Source: an uncultured Bacteroidales bacterium
Lineage (GTDB): Bacteria; Bacteroidota; Bacteroidia; Bacteroidales; Paludibacteraceae
Reading direction: 5' to 3'
DNA length: 64,000 nt
Assembly (NCBI GenBank): GCA_937916355.1
Contig: CALFTM010000048.1
Span: forward strand, 3,088-67,087
Part shown: positions 36,444-45,736 of the stretch, one piece after another
Layout of the letters: each line of letters opens with the position of its first letter
How positions within the stretch are numbered: the first letter of the stretch is position 1
Translations under genes and position numbers: made by a program
The notes under the pieces: generated by a model
Told to the model about the DNA's origin: nothing
What the model saw: the letters and a program-made list of their open reading frames with translations, nothing else
Databases searched by the model: none

Positions 36444-36641
36444 AAGGATGAAGAAGACAAAGAAAACCTAAAGAAAGAGAAAAAACTAAGAAATTTTTAC
36501 TACATATTCGCATGCGTATATATCGTATATCATGAAATACTTGTCTGCTTTCAACTTGATGAAGAAACGATGAATTACGCTATGTACGCACCACCCTTTG
36601 TTTTCCTCATCTACGGCCTTTTTAAATATTGTAGAATTTGA
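35877..36641 (+). CDS. Duplicated membrane protein, copy 2, unknown function
   Basis: A 254-residue paralogue of the 34877 gene. The first roughly 190 residues are the same apart from a Thr-to-Pro change near ESEYEQK. The charged linker is longer by about eight residues (KKDEEDKENLKK), and the last 50 residues have drifted (for example FACVYIVYHEILVCFQLDE). The topology is the same: two membrane segments, a soluble middle, then a C-terminal hydrophobic pair. The gene is intact with its own promoter, so both copies could be expressed. Confidence 0.7.
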   Translation: MKLKEYIKEKKEHKHSETFFCHKKPSSKGFFNLCAIFFLGIPFIIVYLSSKNGDFNFSFAEIFFLIFLALAYISQFYLLIFEWPAFLYTTDSQLVVWDNFFKKRSIEKNQIKKAYVFDDRHPSSTKLKNILRLELNDGNFFDVCLESVREKNEAAAMVIISALRCPYESEYEQKPITKLDDEDKEILKKKDEEDKENLKKEKKLRNFYYIFACVYIVYHEILVCFQLDEETMNYAMYAPPFVFLIYGLFKYCRI

Positions 36642-36715
36642 CCTACAACATTGCCCGTATAGCTCAGACATTCAAATATCATAAGGGATAGGTATCACCA
36701 TAATTTTAATTAAAC

Positions 36716-37162
36716 ATGAAACATTTTATCATCAGACTCAATTTGTTTTTTTTAACCACAATCACTCTTTTCATGTCTTCATGCGGAGGGACAAAGAAAG
36801 AGGCACAAGGAGAGAATGGTTGGACAAGTCTGACTGAAGAACAGCGTGATTTTTGGACAAAATTTGACGACGACCTCTATTTTCAGAAAGAGCATATAAA
36901 AGAGCCTCTCCCGTTGGAAATCATAGAAATCGACGAGGAGCCAAGAACCGAATTCTTGGAAAGACGCAACCTCAGCAATTGCGAATCAATTTGGTTATAT
37001 GGGAAAGCGACAGAACCAACTGAATTTTCTCATGAATATAAAAGCGATAGCGTATTTCTCACTATCGAAAGGGGTACAGACTCCGGAATCCATGCCACTT
37101 ACGAATTCAAAAAAAATAATGGAGAGTGGGCATTGGTTCGCATCATCGACGAAAGCAACTAA
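36716..37162 (+). CDS. Small lipoprotein, DUF4348-like
   Basis: A 148-residue lipoprotein with signal peptide and lipobox FMSSC (Cys 23), then Gly/Lys-rich tether. The mature part has RDFWTKFDDDLYFQKEHIKEPLP, which resembles the F..F..D..FQ..RI.FPL core of DUF4348 proteins, and ends in NGEWALVRIIDES. The family link is tentative. No function is known. There is no clear promoter box in the 74-base gap after the duplicated gene. Confidence 0.65.
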   Translation: MKHFIIRLNLFFLTTITLFMSSCGGTKKEAQGENGWTSLTEEQRDFWTKFDDDLYFQKEHIKEPLPLEIIEIDEEPRTEFLERRNLSNCESIWLYGKATEPTEFSHEYKSDSVFLTIERGTDSGIHATYEFKKNNGEWALVRIIDESN

Positions 37163-37361
37163 AACACCCCTCCCTCCTGTGCGACGTGAAAGCGATGCTC
37201 TTCATTTCTTTTTGGGAAATAGTTTGCATAATTGAATAATTTTAGTGAATTTTGCGCCAAACATTTTGCCGCACTCAGAGAGGAAGAGCATTCCTACGCA
37301 AGCCTCTTTGATTCAGCAATTTGCATTTTCATCATCAGTAAACAAAAAAATCCACCTACGG

Positions 37362-39272
37362 ATGAAATTACGAAACATGAGACAGTTACATAATAAAATC
37401 CTGATAGGATTAGAAATTTTACTCATAACCCTTTTGTCGGGTTGCGCCAACATGGGACAAGGTCCGACTGGAGGGGAAAAGGATGTCGCCCATCCTAAAT
37501 TCTACAAAAGCACCCCGGCTGAAAATGCAAAAAAAGTTTCGACGCAAACAATCGAAATAGAGTTCAACGAGTATATTCAGGTCAACAACCCTACACAGAA
37601 CCTTGTTGTCTCTCCTCCACAAAAGCCAGCCGCCTCAGCGAAAGCCATCGGTAAAAAACTCATTGTGGAGTTGAAGGACTCTTTGCGTCCCAACACGACC
37701 TATACGTTAGATTTCAACAAGTGTATCGGAGACTACACTGAGAACAATCTGATTCCCAACTATTGTTTCACCTTCACAACGGGAGAAGAAATCGACTCCT
37801 TTGTCATTTCCGGAAAACTCTTAGACGCGGAATTTTTGTTGCCCATGCAATACACCTACGTGGGCATCTACCCTGAGGCATCCTACACCGACTCCACCTT
37901 CACCACTACCCCATTCGAAAGAATCGGGAAAACGGACGAAGCAGGAAATTTTTCCATCAAAGGTGTAAAACCCCAAAAATATAAAATCTTCGCATTGTCC
38001 GATGTAAACGGCAACTTCTTCTACGACCAAGTAGGGGAAGCAATCGCAATGCAGGAAGTTGATTTGCCTATTCCGTCTATCCTTCACGAAAGCATCAAAG
38101 ACACCCTTTTCAAAGAGGTAAAAATAGATGGTTCGGAAGAGACTCAGCAGGTAATCGACACAATAAAGGTGAGAAGTGTGAAAAAACTCCTCCCTTCGGA
38201 TGTTGTCCTTCGGATGTTCAACAAAGAGGTCAAACTACAGGAGTTTGAAAAAGCAGTAAGATCAGAAAGAAATTTTTTCTCTCTAATCTTCACAAAATGC
38301 GAAAAATCACACCCGACTCTCTACCCAATCAATTTCCAATCCAACGATTGGTACAAACTTGAGTCCAACGAACAGACAGACACCCTAAAATATTGGATAA
38401 CCGACACCACCATTACGAAATTGGACACCTTACAATTAGCAGTGGAATATCTAAAAACAGACGACCAAGAAAATTTTGTGAAGAGTGTCGACACTCTCAA
38501 CATCACCTTGTCATACAAGTTCCTCCAAGACGAAGAGAAACAAAAGAAGAACGCACAAAAAAAAGAGGAGCGTCTGAGACGGTACGGTCTCACTCCTAAG
38601 AGGACTAACGTACTAAAACTGAATCAGGGGAAAAAATTGATAGAGATCGACGACACAATGCAAATATCATGGCAACAGCCTATCAAAACCCTTAATGAAA
38701 AGATGTTGCATTTATGCTACATAGAGGATTCTGTCATGCACGACGTTCCTTTTTCTCTTTCAAAAAAAGAAGATCACCGCACACTCCTCATCAATGCCAA
38801 CATCGAGCCTGAAAAAGATTATTTGCTCACAATCGACTCGTTTGCGGTACACGACTACTACGGCAACCACAACGACACGTTGAGAGTTAAATTCGGGAAA
38901 AAACCGGAGTCCGAGTATGGTTCGATAGGTCTGAAAGTAAGCAACGTGAAGGGGGACGCTTACGTGCTGCTGCTCAATTCAAAAGACAAGACCGTCCGCA
39001 CTCAGAAACTGACCGACGGAAGAGTCTTCTTCAACCATCTACTGCCACAAAACTACTACATCAAGCTTTTCATCGACAACAACGGAAATGGAGTTTGGGA
39101 CACTGGCGATTTCAAAAGCAGAAGACAGCCTGAGGAGGTTCGGTATTTCCCTAAACAACTAAAGTTAAAAAAAGGTTGGGCAATGGAAGAGGAGTGGGAT
39201 TTCTCCTCTGCAAACTACGACCGTCCAAGCGGTCTCAACCATGTTCAACAAGACAAGAAAGGGGGAATGTAG
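37362..39272 (+). CDS. Large lipoprotein with Big_5 (Ig-like) domain
   Basis: A 636-residue surface or periplasmic lipoprotein. The signal peptide ends in lipobox LLSGC, followed by ANMGQGPTGGEKD, a hallmark of this Bacteroidota group. A Big_5 Ig-like domain follows (STPAENAKKVSTQTIEIEF, FNEYIQV, TYTLDFNKCIGDYTENN). ATG 37362 or 37377 fits the signal peptide; the 39 codons before it lie in the leader. An imperfect box GAATTTTG about 120 bases upstream may be the promoter. The WbqC gene begins on its stop codon. Confidence 0.83.
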   Translation: MKLRNMRQLHNKILIGLEILLITLLSGCANMGQGPTGGEKDVAHPKFYKSTPAENAKKVSTQTIEIEFNEYIQVNNPTQNLVVSPPQKPAASAKAIGKKLIVELKDSLRPNTTYTLDFNKCIGDYTENNLIPNYCFTFTTGEEIDSFVISGKLLDAEFLLPMQYTYVGIYPEASYTDSTFTTTPFERIGKTDEAGNFSIKGVKPQKYKIFALSDVNGNFFYDQVGEAIAMQEVDLPIPSILHESIKDTLFKEVKIDGSEETQQVIDTIKVRSVKKLLPSDVVLRMFNKEVKLQEFEKAVRSERNFFSLIFTKCEKSHPTLYPINFQSNDWYKLESNEQTDTLKYWITDTTITKLDTLQLAVEYLKTDDQENFVKSVDTLNITLSYKFLQDEEKQKKNAQKKEERLRRYGLTPKRTNVLKLNQGKKLIEIDDTMQISWQQPIKTLNEKMLHLCYIEDSVMHDVPFSLSKKEDHRTLLINANIEPEKDYLLTIDSFAVHDYYGNHNDTLRVKFGKKPESEYGSIGLKVSNVKGDAYVLLLNSKDKTVRTQKLTDGRVFFNHLLPQNYYIKLFIDNNGNGVWDTGDFKSRRQPEEVRYFPKQLKLKKGWAMEEEWDFSSANYDRPSGLNHVQQDKKGGM

Positions 39273-39925
39273 TGAAGACGACCGCCCATGCAACAGTTCC
39301 CGAACATAGAGAGGGGGAAAGGCTGCTCCTCAGCAGCGCATACTTAGCACCCGTGGAATACTACAAAAAAATGGCGCAGTATGACCACATCGAAATTGAG
39401 CAATTCGACCATTTCGAGAAGCAGACCTACCGTAACAGGTGCCGTATCATGACCTGCAACCAAATCATGGATTTGACGATCCCTATCATCCGACCCAAAG
39501 AAAAATGCCCCTTCAAAGAGATAAAAATATCCTACCAAGAGAAGTGGCAACAAACTCATTGGAGAGCGATAGAATCCGCCTACAATTCCTCTCCATTCTT
39601 CGAGTACTACAGAGATGATTTCGAACCATTCTATAAAAAGAAGTGGGATTTCTTAATTGATTTCAACATGCAAATACAGGAGACAACCCTTTCGCTCCTT
39701 CACTTGTATAAAAAACCTCAATTGACCGAACTATACAGAAAAAAAGAGGATTTGGAAGGCGACTACAACGATCTACGGAAAGCTTTCCACCCCAAGCAGG
39801 CTCAGTCATTGGATTTGCCACCCTACTATCAAGTCTTCAATGCCCAGTTTGGATTTCAACCCAATCTGAGCATCATAGATTTACTGTTCAACTTAGGGCC
39901 AGAAGGGTTGCTTTACCTACTATAA
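39272..39925 (+). CDS. WbqC-like family protein
   Basis: A 217-residue protein of the WbqC family, found near polysaccharide and aminosugar genes. Marks are LLLSSAYLAPVEYYKKMAQ, the ENF-like HFEKQTYRNRCRI, and HWRAIESAYNSSPFFEYY. Translation most likely begins at GTG 39272, which shares a base with the preceding TAG (TAGTG). An AAAGGGGG ribosome binding site stands nine bases upstream. An earlier ATG at 39176 lies deep inside the lipoprotein gene and gives an unrelated N-terminus. Confidence 0.87.
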   Translation: MKTTAHATVPEHREGERLLLSSAYLAPVEYYKKMAQYDHIEIEQFDHFEKQTYRNRCRIMTCNQIMDLTIPIIRPKEKCPFKEIKISYQEKWQQTHWRAIESAYNSSPFFEYYRDDFEPFYKKKWDFLIDFNMQIQETTLSLLHLYKKPQLTELYRKKEDLEGDYNDLRKAFHPKQAQSLDLPPYYQVFNAQFGFQPNLSIIDLLFNLGPEGLLYLL

Positions 39926-39939
39926 ACAAAAATTTTTCA

Positions 39940-39947
39940 TACCTTTG
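39940..39947 (+). promoter_or_regulatory. -7 promoter element for the acyltransferase-radC unit
   Basis: TACCTTTG is a full match to TAnnTTTG, 32 bases before ATG 39980. Confidence 0.6.
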
Positions 39948-39979
39948 CAGTGATTAACGATCCTTAATAAAGTAAAAAA

Positions 39980-41146
39980 ATGGGAAAAGAGTTCAACTTT
40001 GACGATATGCGTTCTTTTAGGGACGAAGAGATAAATGCGGCAATCAACCGTGTAATCAAAGAGGAAACGGTACAAAAAATTCTCAAAGGAATTTTCCCTG
40101 ACGAAGACTTTGAGACTTTAGTTGCCAGACTAAAAAAAATCGACTCCATCTACGAATTTCAACATGCGGTTATCGTTCCTTTTATCCAAAGGCTTGCCCA
40201 AAACAGCAAAAGTACGATTTCATTCAATGGCTTGGAATATCTTCACAAGGATATTAAATACCTCTTCATTTCTAACCATCGAGACATCATCATGGATGCA
40301 GCAATCCTCAACACCATGCTGGATTATCATGGTTGGGAGACGACGGAAATCGCAATTGGCGACAATCTCTGCGCTAACGAATGGATTACCGACTGTCTGA
40401 AGATGAACCGATGCTTCCTTGTAAAAAGAAGCGGAACCCGCAGGGAACTTTTTGAAGCTTTCATCAAATTATCCACCTATATCCGTAGGAATATCTCCGA
40501 AATGCGCAACTCCGTATGGATCGCACAACGAGAAGGTCGTGCCAAAGACTCAAACGACCACACACAAGAGAGTTTACTAAAAATGCTCTCCACAAGCGCG
40601 GTGGGAAGCATGAAGCAATGTTTCGTCGAACTGAACATCGCACCTTTCACCATCTCGTATGAATACGACTCCTGCGACTACCTGAAAGCAAAAGAGTTTC
40701 AACAAAAAAGAGATGATGAAAATTTTGAAAAGACCAAAGCTGATGATGTACTGAACATGAAAGTAGGCATTTTGGGCAACAAGGGACAGATCTACTACGA
40801 ACTGACTCCTCCAATCAACGACCTCATAGAAGAGATGGTGGATGAAGAAGACAACCGACAGACCGTCCTCAATAAAATCGCAGAGATCATCGACCTCCGC
40901 ATCCATCAGAACTATCACATTTTCCCCGTGAACTACATCGCGTTTGACAAACTACACCAGACTCAAACCTATTTGGGGAATGGATACACAGAAGATGAGA
41001 GAAAAAATTTTGAGCAATACGTCGCCAAACAAATCGAGAAAATCGACCTTCCGAACAAAGACATTCCGTTCTTGGAAGAGAAGTTCTGGCTTATGTACGC
41101 CAATCCTCTCATCAACCATCTAAAAGCAAAAGAATCCTTAAAATAA
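39980..41146 (+). CDS. PlsC-type acyltransferase
   Basis: A 388-residue protein with an LPLAT acyltransferase domain. The catalytic-type block is LFISNHRDIIMDAAIL near residues 91-106, then IGDNLCANEWI, FLVKRSGTRRELFEA and IAQREGRAKDS. It probably acylates glycerol-phosphate or lysophospholipid at the inner membrane. The histidine and aspartate are spaced HX5D instead of the usual HX4D. It is cotranscribed with radC (eight-base gap). It has its own promoter. Confidence 0.82.
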   Translation: MGKEFNFDDMRSFRDEEINAAINRVIKEETVQKILKGIFPDEDFETLVARLKKIDSIYEFQHAVIVPFIQRLAQNSKSTISFNGLEYLHKDIKYLFISNHRDIIMDAAILNTMLDYHGWETTEIAIGDNLCANEWITDCLKMNRCFLVKRSGTRRELFEAFIKLSTYIRRNISEMRNSVWIAQREGRAKDSNDHTQESLLKMLSTSAVGSMKQCFVELNIAPFTISYEYDSCDYLKAKEFQQKRDDENFEKTKADDVLNMKVGILGNKGQIYYELTPPINDLIEEMVDEEDNRQTVLNKIAEIIDLRIHQNYHIFPVNYIAFDKLHQTQTYLGNGYTEDERKNFEQYVAKQIEKIDLPNKDIPFLEEKFWLMYANPLINHLKAKESLK

Positions 41147-41154
41147 TCAAAACA

Positions 41155-41877
41155 ATGAAAATCGAAAATCTACCTTCAGACACTCCCGATCGTTTGCGCA
41201 TGAGAGATCGGGAGGAGAGCGACCGCCCTCGTGAGAAAATGCTCATGAACGGACAAAAGTCCTTAACAAGTGCAGAACTATTGGCAATCCTGATCGGTTC
41301 GGGCAACAAAGATGAAAGTGCGGTGGAACTGGCTCAGCGAATTTTGAGAGACTTCGACAACAACCTCAACCTGCTCTCCCAAGCGAGCATACATCAACTC
41401 ACCCACGACTTCAGAGGTATTGGTGAGGCAAAGGCTGTCACAATCTTCGCCGGACTGGAACTGGGCAGAAGATTAAGTCACACAACCGAAAAGAAAGTCG
41501 AATCCATCAAAAACAGCGAAGACATTTACAAAGCAATCAAACCGCACATCTTGGGCAACACCAAAGAGGAAGTCTGGGTTATCTACATGAATGCAGGGTG
41601 TAAAATCATCAAAATAAAAAAATTCGGAGAAGGGGGACTCACCTGCTGCATTGTGGATGTAAAACTCATCATCAGAGAAGCTTTCAATCTCCTCGCAAGT
41701 GGTATAATACTGGTCCACAACCATCCTTCCGGCAATCTTGTGGCAAGTCATCAAGACAAAAACATCACCACAAAAATACTTCAAGCCTGCCGAGTGTGCG
41801 ACATCACCCTAATAGACCATCTGATTGTCGCCGACAATGGTTTTTATAGTTTTTTCGATGCCGGAGAATTGATATGA
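41155..41877 (+). CDS. radC: RadC family JAB-domain protein
   Basis: A 240-residue protein with an N-terminal helix-hairpin-helix segment (FRGIGEAKAVTIFAGLELGRR) and a C-terminal JAMM/MPN domain. The metal motif is VHNHPSGNLVASHQD with upstream Glu in REAFN. Despite its name a repair role is doubtful; the fold suggests a metallo-isopeptidase-like or nuclease-associated activity. Length is normal for chromosomal RadC. Confidence 0.93.
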   Translation: MKIENLPSDTPDRLRMRDREESDRPREKMLMNGQKSLTSAELLAILIGSGNKDESAVELAQRILRDFDNNLNLLSQASIHQLTHDFRGIGEAKAVTIFAGLELGRRLSHTTEKKVESIKNSEDIYKAIKPHILGNTKEEVWVIYMNAGCKIIKIKKFGEGGLTCCIVDVKLIIREAFNLLASGIILVHNHPSGNLVASHQDKNITTKILQACRVCDITLIDHLIVADNGFYSFFDAGELI

Positions 41878-41888
41878 AAAAGATTTTC

Positions 41889-41896
41889 TACATTTG
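41889..41896 (+). promoter_or_regulatory. -7 promoter element for the deacetylase gene
   Basis: TACATTTG is a full match to TAnnTTTG. It overlaps an in-frame TTG at 41894, so the ATG at 41918 is the likely start. Confidence 0.6.
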
Positions 41897-41917
41897 CAGA
41901 AAACAGAAAAAAAAACA

Positions 41918-43228
41918 ATGATAACGATACTTTCCCAACAAACGACGACCAGATTGCAGTATGCCTGCAAACACATATTTTCCATTTGCATGGGCTGCCA
42001 ATGGGAAGTAAAAGACCATTTAGACGGGCAAGAATCATTCGTCATCCAATATGGAAGGGAACAGCCACTCCACGTAGCGAATTTGCACATTCCTTCATGC
42101 GGATTGGTTTTTGAAAAAGGAATCCGACCTCAGACCATCACCACGTCACAGTGGGAAGGGCTTATCACCTTATTTCCCGTAGAGATAATATCAGACGACA
42201 GACAACAACTTCCCTTCGACATTTTCTCTGCGGTTTTTTTCCTATTAAGCAGATATGAAGAATACACAAACCCTACTAAAGATTGTCATGGAAGATTCCC
42301 TGCAGAAGAGAGTTGTGCTTTCAAACATGGATTTTTAGAATCACCCCTGATTGATTTGTGGTGCATCAAACTAAAAGAACACTTACTGCGAATCAACAGC
42401 AAACTTTCATTCCAACCTCCCCAATACCAATTCATACCCACAATTGACGTAGACAACGTCTTCGCATATAAAAACCACGGCATTTTACAAACTGCCTATT
42501 GTTGTTTCAGAGATTTTCTGAAAGGAGAAAAGGCTTCTGCCGTCAGAAGATTAAAAACCGTTTTAAGGCTACTGCCAGACCCCTATTTCAACTTGGAGGA
42601 ATTGCATTCGATTCATAAAAAACACAACTGCACCCCTCTATTTTTTTTCCATTGCGGAACATTTGGGAAAAGAGACAAAAGGTCTATATTCCCAAGTCTT
42701 TCATATTGGAAAACCAGAAAAAAAATCAGTCAGCACGACGTAGTAGGCATGCACCCCTCCTACCATTGCAGCCTAAAACATCTGCTTTTCAGAATAGAAA
42801 AAAAAATGATGGTATGGCATGGAGAAGAACGCCCTGTCCGCTTCCACTACCTTCGCATGACACTTCCCGAAAGCTACGAACTACTCCTCAAAGAAGGATT
42901 CACAAGCGACTGGTCGCTCTGCTACTCCAACCTACCCGGTTTTAGAGCAAGCACCTCTCACCCATTCCTCTTTTACAATCTTAAAACCGAACAAGAACAC
43001 CCACTGACAATATACCCGACAGTGGTAATGGACAAAACGTTAAAATCAGACTTGAAATTGAAACCTGAGGAGGCTCTAACACTCATCCTGCGCATAAAAA
43101 AACAGGTAGAAAATGTAGGTGGGACATTCATCACCCTCTTTCACAACCAACATTTCGCACAAGACTTCGGTTGGGACACATGGGACGAATTATACGAAAA
43201 GGTTCTCGATGCGAGTCTTCCTCAATAA
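41918..43228 (+). CDS. Polysaccharide-deacetylase-fold protein
   Basis: A 436-residue cytoplasmic protein with an N-terminal DUF7033-like domain (LLSRYEEYTNPTKDCHGRFP) and a C-terminal NodB-type deacetylase barrel. The metal-binding start motif is FIPTIDVDNVFAY, where the paired Asp residues replace the usual DD. HPSYHC supplies histidines, and the barrel ends in TLFHNQHFA. No signal peptide. The substrate is unknown; related Bacteroidota genes often lie near surface-polysaccharide loci. It converges with the DUF3137 gene, only three bases apart. Confidence 0.8.
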   Translation: MITILSQQTTTRLQYACKHIFSICMGCQWEVKDHLDGQESFVIQYGREQPLHVANLHIPSCGLVFEKGIRPQTITTSQWEGLITLFPVEIISDDRQQLPFDIFSAVFFLLSRYEEYTNPTKDCHGRFPAEESCAFKHGFLESPLIDLWCIKLKEHLLRINSKLSFQPPQYQFIPTIDVDNVFAYKNHGILQTAYCCFRDFLKGEKASAVRRLKTVLRLLPDPYFNLEELHSIHKKHNCTPLFFFHCGTFGKRDKRSIFPSLSYWKTRKKISQHDVVGMHPSYHCSLKHLLFRIEKKMMVWHGEERPVRFHYLRMTLPESYELLLKEGFTSDWSLCYSNLPGFRASTSHPFLFYNLKTEQEHPLTIYPTVVMDKTLKSDLKLKPEEALTLILRIKKQVENVGGTFITLFHNQHFAQDFGWDTWDELYEKVLDASLPQ

Positions 43229-43231
43229 AAA

Positions 43232-44935
43232 TCAAAACAGCAAACGACAAGCATGAGTCTGTCTGAATGGAAGGAACTCGTCATCGTCGGAAGTCTCCAT
43301 TTTCAAATCCTCCACCATAAGTTGTGAAGATTGCGTAACCGGAGAATACTCCACCCACGGCACATCCACCCGATGCACACATCCATCACCGCCCCACACC
43401 CGAACAGTATCGCACCTATCCGCACCAGAAAATCCACAAGAGACCGCCTCTATCTCCGTCATACCATCTGACACATCCTTTTTCTTTTTCGCCTTCACAA
43501 TATGGTCTGTCACGCACCCCACATGCTTCAACCTTCTGACATACTCCTCGCTCACACCATTCAACAAACACTCCCACTCCCATGAAGAAGAGCGAGAATC
43601 GTCCGAACCATAAATCGTCTTCTGGGTACGATGTTGCTGATAAAGAGGTATTGACAAAATAGGAGCCATCGCAAAATAGAGCGTTTTGAAAATGGACTCA
43701 TTGATGCTAAAAAATTTCTCCCTACACCGCTGAAAATCATAATCTGCGAAATCGTTTTGTCCGACATCTAAAGAGACTGCTTCCAACTGATCCGCACTGA
43801 CATAATTGATTTTCTTATCCTTCATAAAAACAAACTTATCTCCAAAAGAGTCCGTTTCATCTTTTATCAATTTCAACATCTGCTCCTGAGCCAAAGGGGT
43901 GAACAAAAGACGGTACTCCGTCTCGTTATTACGGAACTTCGTTTCAAAAAGCATCTCAAACTCCTCATTGCTCATCATCGTATAATTATACTCATCATTC
44001 AGATTTTGGGAGAACTCCATCAACTCCTTTCGCTTCATGTTTTGTCTCCTTTTTTGCATAAAGCCAGACAATAAATTGGACGGATTTCTTTCAAACTTCA
44101 AATTGGGAGCAGCATCATTACCATAGATGACAAACGTCGATTCGGTATAATAAGGATATGGTTTGCTGACGGTTGCCGTCAACGTCTCCGAACGAGTGAC
44201 AGGAACTCGTTTCCCATCCGGACCATACGAATACTCAGTCCACGAAATCGTCCGATGCCCCTCATAGATTTTAGTCCCCATTTTCATATACTTAAAACGA
44301 GCGATCACAAATGGGTTGCCATTAATCGTACCACTTTTTGCGCTCACCAAAGAGATGAGTTCTCCAGAAAGATCCCTAAAACCAAAATCATTCACCAACT
44401 CTGACAATCTTCCTCTGGTGAAAAAAGGATCAAACTCCAATTTAGGGACTGTTTTACGAATTAATTTCATAGGGATATCCTCACCGAAGAGCGCATTCAG
44501 GCTACTCATCTGCTGGTAAGCCTCATCTATTTTCACCTGCATCTTCTCTCGCACCAAATCGGCTCGTTTTAACCAATCCTTCCATTTGCAAATAAAATAG
44601 ATGATGAGACAAACAAGAACGACCGTCACACCAATCGGTAACGCAGGATGATACATCTTCCATTCCGGAGGACAATATTCTGAAAAATAGAAAAACAAAA
44701 AGAGAGCACCGACTAAGAGACAGCCTATCCCGGCACAAAAAAAACGGACACCCTTATTACGAGAGGCACTCTCTTCTTCCTGCAACTTGTAGATTTTTGC
44801 ACACAAGGCACGATTGGCCTCCGTATCGACGGAAGCCATACCGCACAAATGGTCGAAAACCGCTTGCGTGTTTTTTTTGAATTCCTGTTTAAAATAATTC
44901 TTATACCGTTCTAACGGCTCATACACATCCTTCAT
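43232..44935 (-). CDS. DUF3137 membrane protein
   Basis: A 567-residue protein with two membrane segments near residues 63-83 and 97-116 and a large cytoplasmic remainder. The DUF3137 core includes RGRLSELVNDFGF, ISLVSAKSGTINGNPF and a VIYGNDAAPNLKF strand. A GTG one codon before ATG 44935 is less likely. It follows the LemA gene by 25 bases; LemA-DUF3137 pairs are common in bacteria, but the function is unknown. The C-terminal 120 residues are cysteine-rich (at least eight), which is unusual for a cytoplasmic domain. Confidence 0.82.
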   Translation of the reverse strand: MKDVYEPLERYKNYFKQEFKKNTQAVFDHLCGMASVDTEANRALCAKIYKLQEEESASRNKGVRFFCAGIGCLLVGALFLFFYFSEYCPPEWKMYHPALPIGVTVVLVCLIIYFICKWKDWLKRADLVREKMQVKIDEAYQQMSSLNALFGEDIPMKLIRKTVPKLEFDPFFTRGRLSELVNDFGFRDLSGELISLVSAKSGTINGNPFVIARFKYMKMGTKIYEGHRTISWTEYSYGPDGKRVPVTRSETLTATVSKPYPYYTESTFVIYGNDAAPNLKFERNPSNLLSGFMQKRRQNMKRKELMEFSQNLNDEYNYTMMSNEEFEMLFETKFRNNETEYRLLFTPLAQEQMLKLIKDETDSFGDKFVFMKDKKINYVSADQLEAVSLDVGQNDFADYDFQRCREKFFSINESIFKTLYFAMAPILSIPLYQQHRTQKTIYGSDDSRSSSWEWECLLNGVSEEYVRRLKHVGCVTDHIVKAKKKKDVSDGMTEIEAVSCGFSGADRCDTVRVWGGDGCVHRVDVPWVEYSPVTQSSQLMVEDLKMETSDDDEFLPFRQTHACRLLF

Positions 44936-44960
44936 CACAAAATCTACAATTCAGAAGACA

Positions 44961-45626
44961 TCAAAAAAAGACCTCTCTTGCACGTTCTTTCACCTCTGCA
45001 GAAGCAGTAAACGGTATTCTTGTAGTATATCCCTCTTTTGCCGCAACTATCATCTTCGTTGGCCAATCGAATATATCTCGGTTCCATTGATTTACAGTAT
45101 CATTGTAGAGCGCACGAGCCGCTGTTATCTCTTTTTGCAGATAATTATTTTGTTGCATTGCATCCGCAATTGCCGCATGAGCCTTTAATTCTGGGTATGC
45201 CTCCACCTGAGGGAATAATCGTCCCATCCCCCTATCCAAAGAGAGAGATAGGGAGTTCCTCTCCTCATCCGAAAGACCGATTCCACTACGATATGCAGCG
45301 ACACTCTTCATCACATCCTTATCCAGATCAATCGCTTTTTCTACCAAAGCCGCAACATTTTGCAAAATCTGCACTCTTTGCTCCAAATAGTTGTCTATGT
45401 TAGACGCATCCGCTTGAATCTTCTGCTGCAACTGCTGGAAATAGTTCTTCGCATTAATTTTCATAAACAAGAAAATTACACCCGGGATAATCCCCAGCAC
45501 CCATAGCATCACTTCAAAAACGACAGAACCAAAGCCTGTCTTCACCTCTAATCTCTTTTCTATCACATTCACATCTCTTCCAGCCTCATTAACTGGACCC
45601 GACAATTCATCTAATTCATTTGCCAT
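44961..45626 (-). CDS. lemA: LemA family membrane protein
   Basis: A 221-residue protein with one N-terminal membrane segment (VVFEVMLWVLGIIPGVIFLF) and a long helical bundle typical of LemA (NIDNYLEQRVQILQNVAALV, ELKAHAAIADAMQQ, TAARALYND). An ATG at 45690 would add 22 residues; ATG 45626 is preferred because it gives the usual short N-terminus. It is paired with DUF3137 downstream and divergent from the GH73 gene. Confidence 0.87.
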   Translation of the reverse strand: MANELDELSGPVNEAGRDVNVIEKRLEVKTGFGSVVFEVMLWVLGIIPGVIFLFMKINAKNYFQQLQQKIQADASNIDNYLEQRVQILQNVAALVEKAIDLDKDVMKSVAAYRSGIGLSDEERNSLSLSLDRGMGRLFPQVEAYPELKAHAAIADAMQQNNYLQKEITAARALYNDTVNQWNRDIFDWPTKMIVAAKEGYTTRIPFTASAEVKERAREVFF

Positions 45627-45718
45627 AGTTATTTCACTTTTTAGTTTAACATTCACATTATAAAAACGCAATTTAGAAAAAATATTCCTCATTCAAAAAA
45701 AGTAAGGCAAAAAAAACT

Positions 45719-45726
45719 TATCTTTG
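45719..45726 (+). promoter_or_regulatory. -7 promoter element for the GH73 gene
   Basis: TATCTTTG is a full match to TAnnTTTG, ten bases before ATG 45737, leaving a very short leader. Confidence 0.6.
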
Positions 45727-45736
45727 CAAAAAACAG

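Noticed and set aside
36654..36668. GCCCGTATAGCTCAG resembling a tRNA 5' end
   Set aside because: No anticodon arm, T arm or acceptor 3' strand follows, so at most it is a fragment left by an old insertion; the match is too short to call.
43229..43231. Three-base gap between convergent deacetylase and DUF3137 genes as a possible annotation error
   Set aside because: Both reading frames end with family-consistent or plausible C-termini, so close convergence is accepted, although no terminator separates them.
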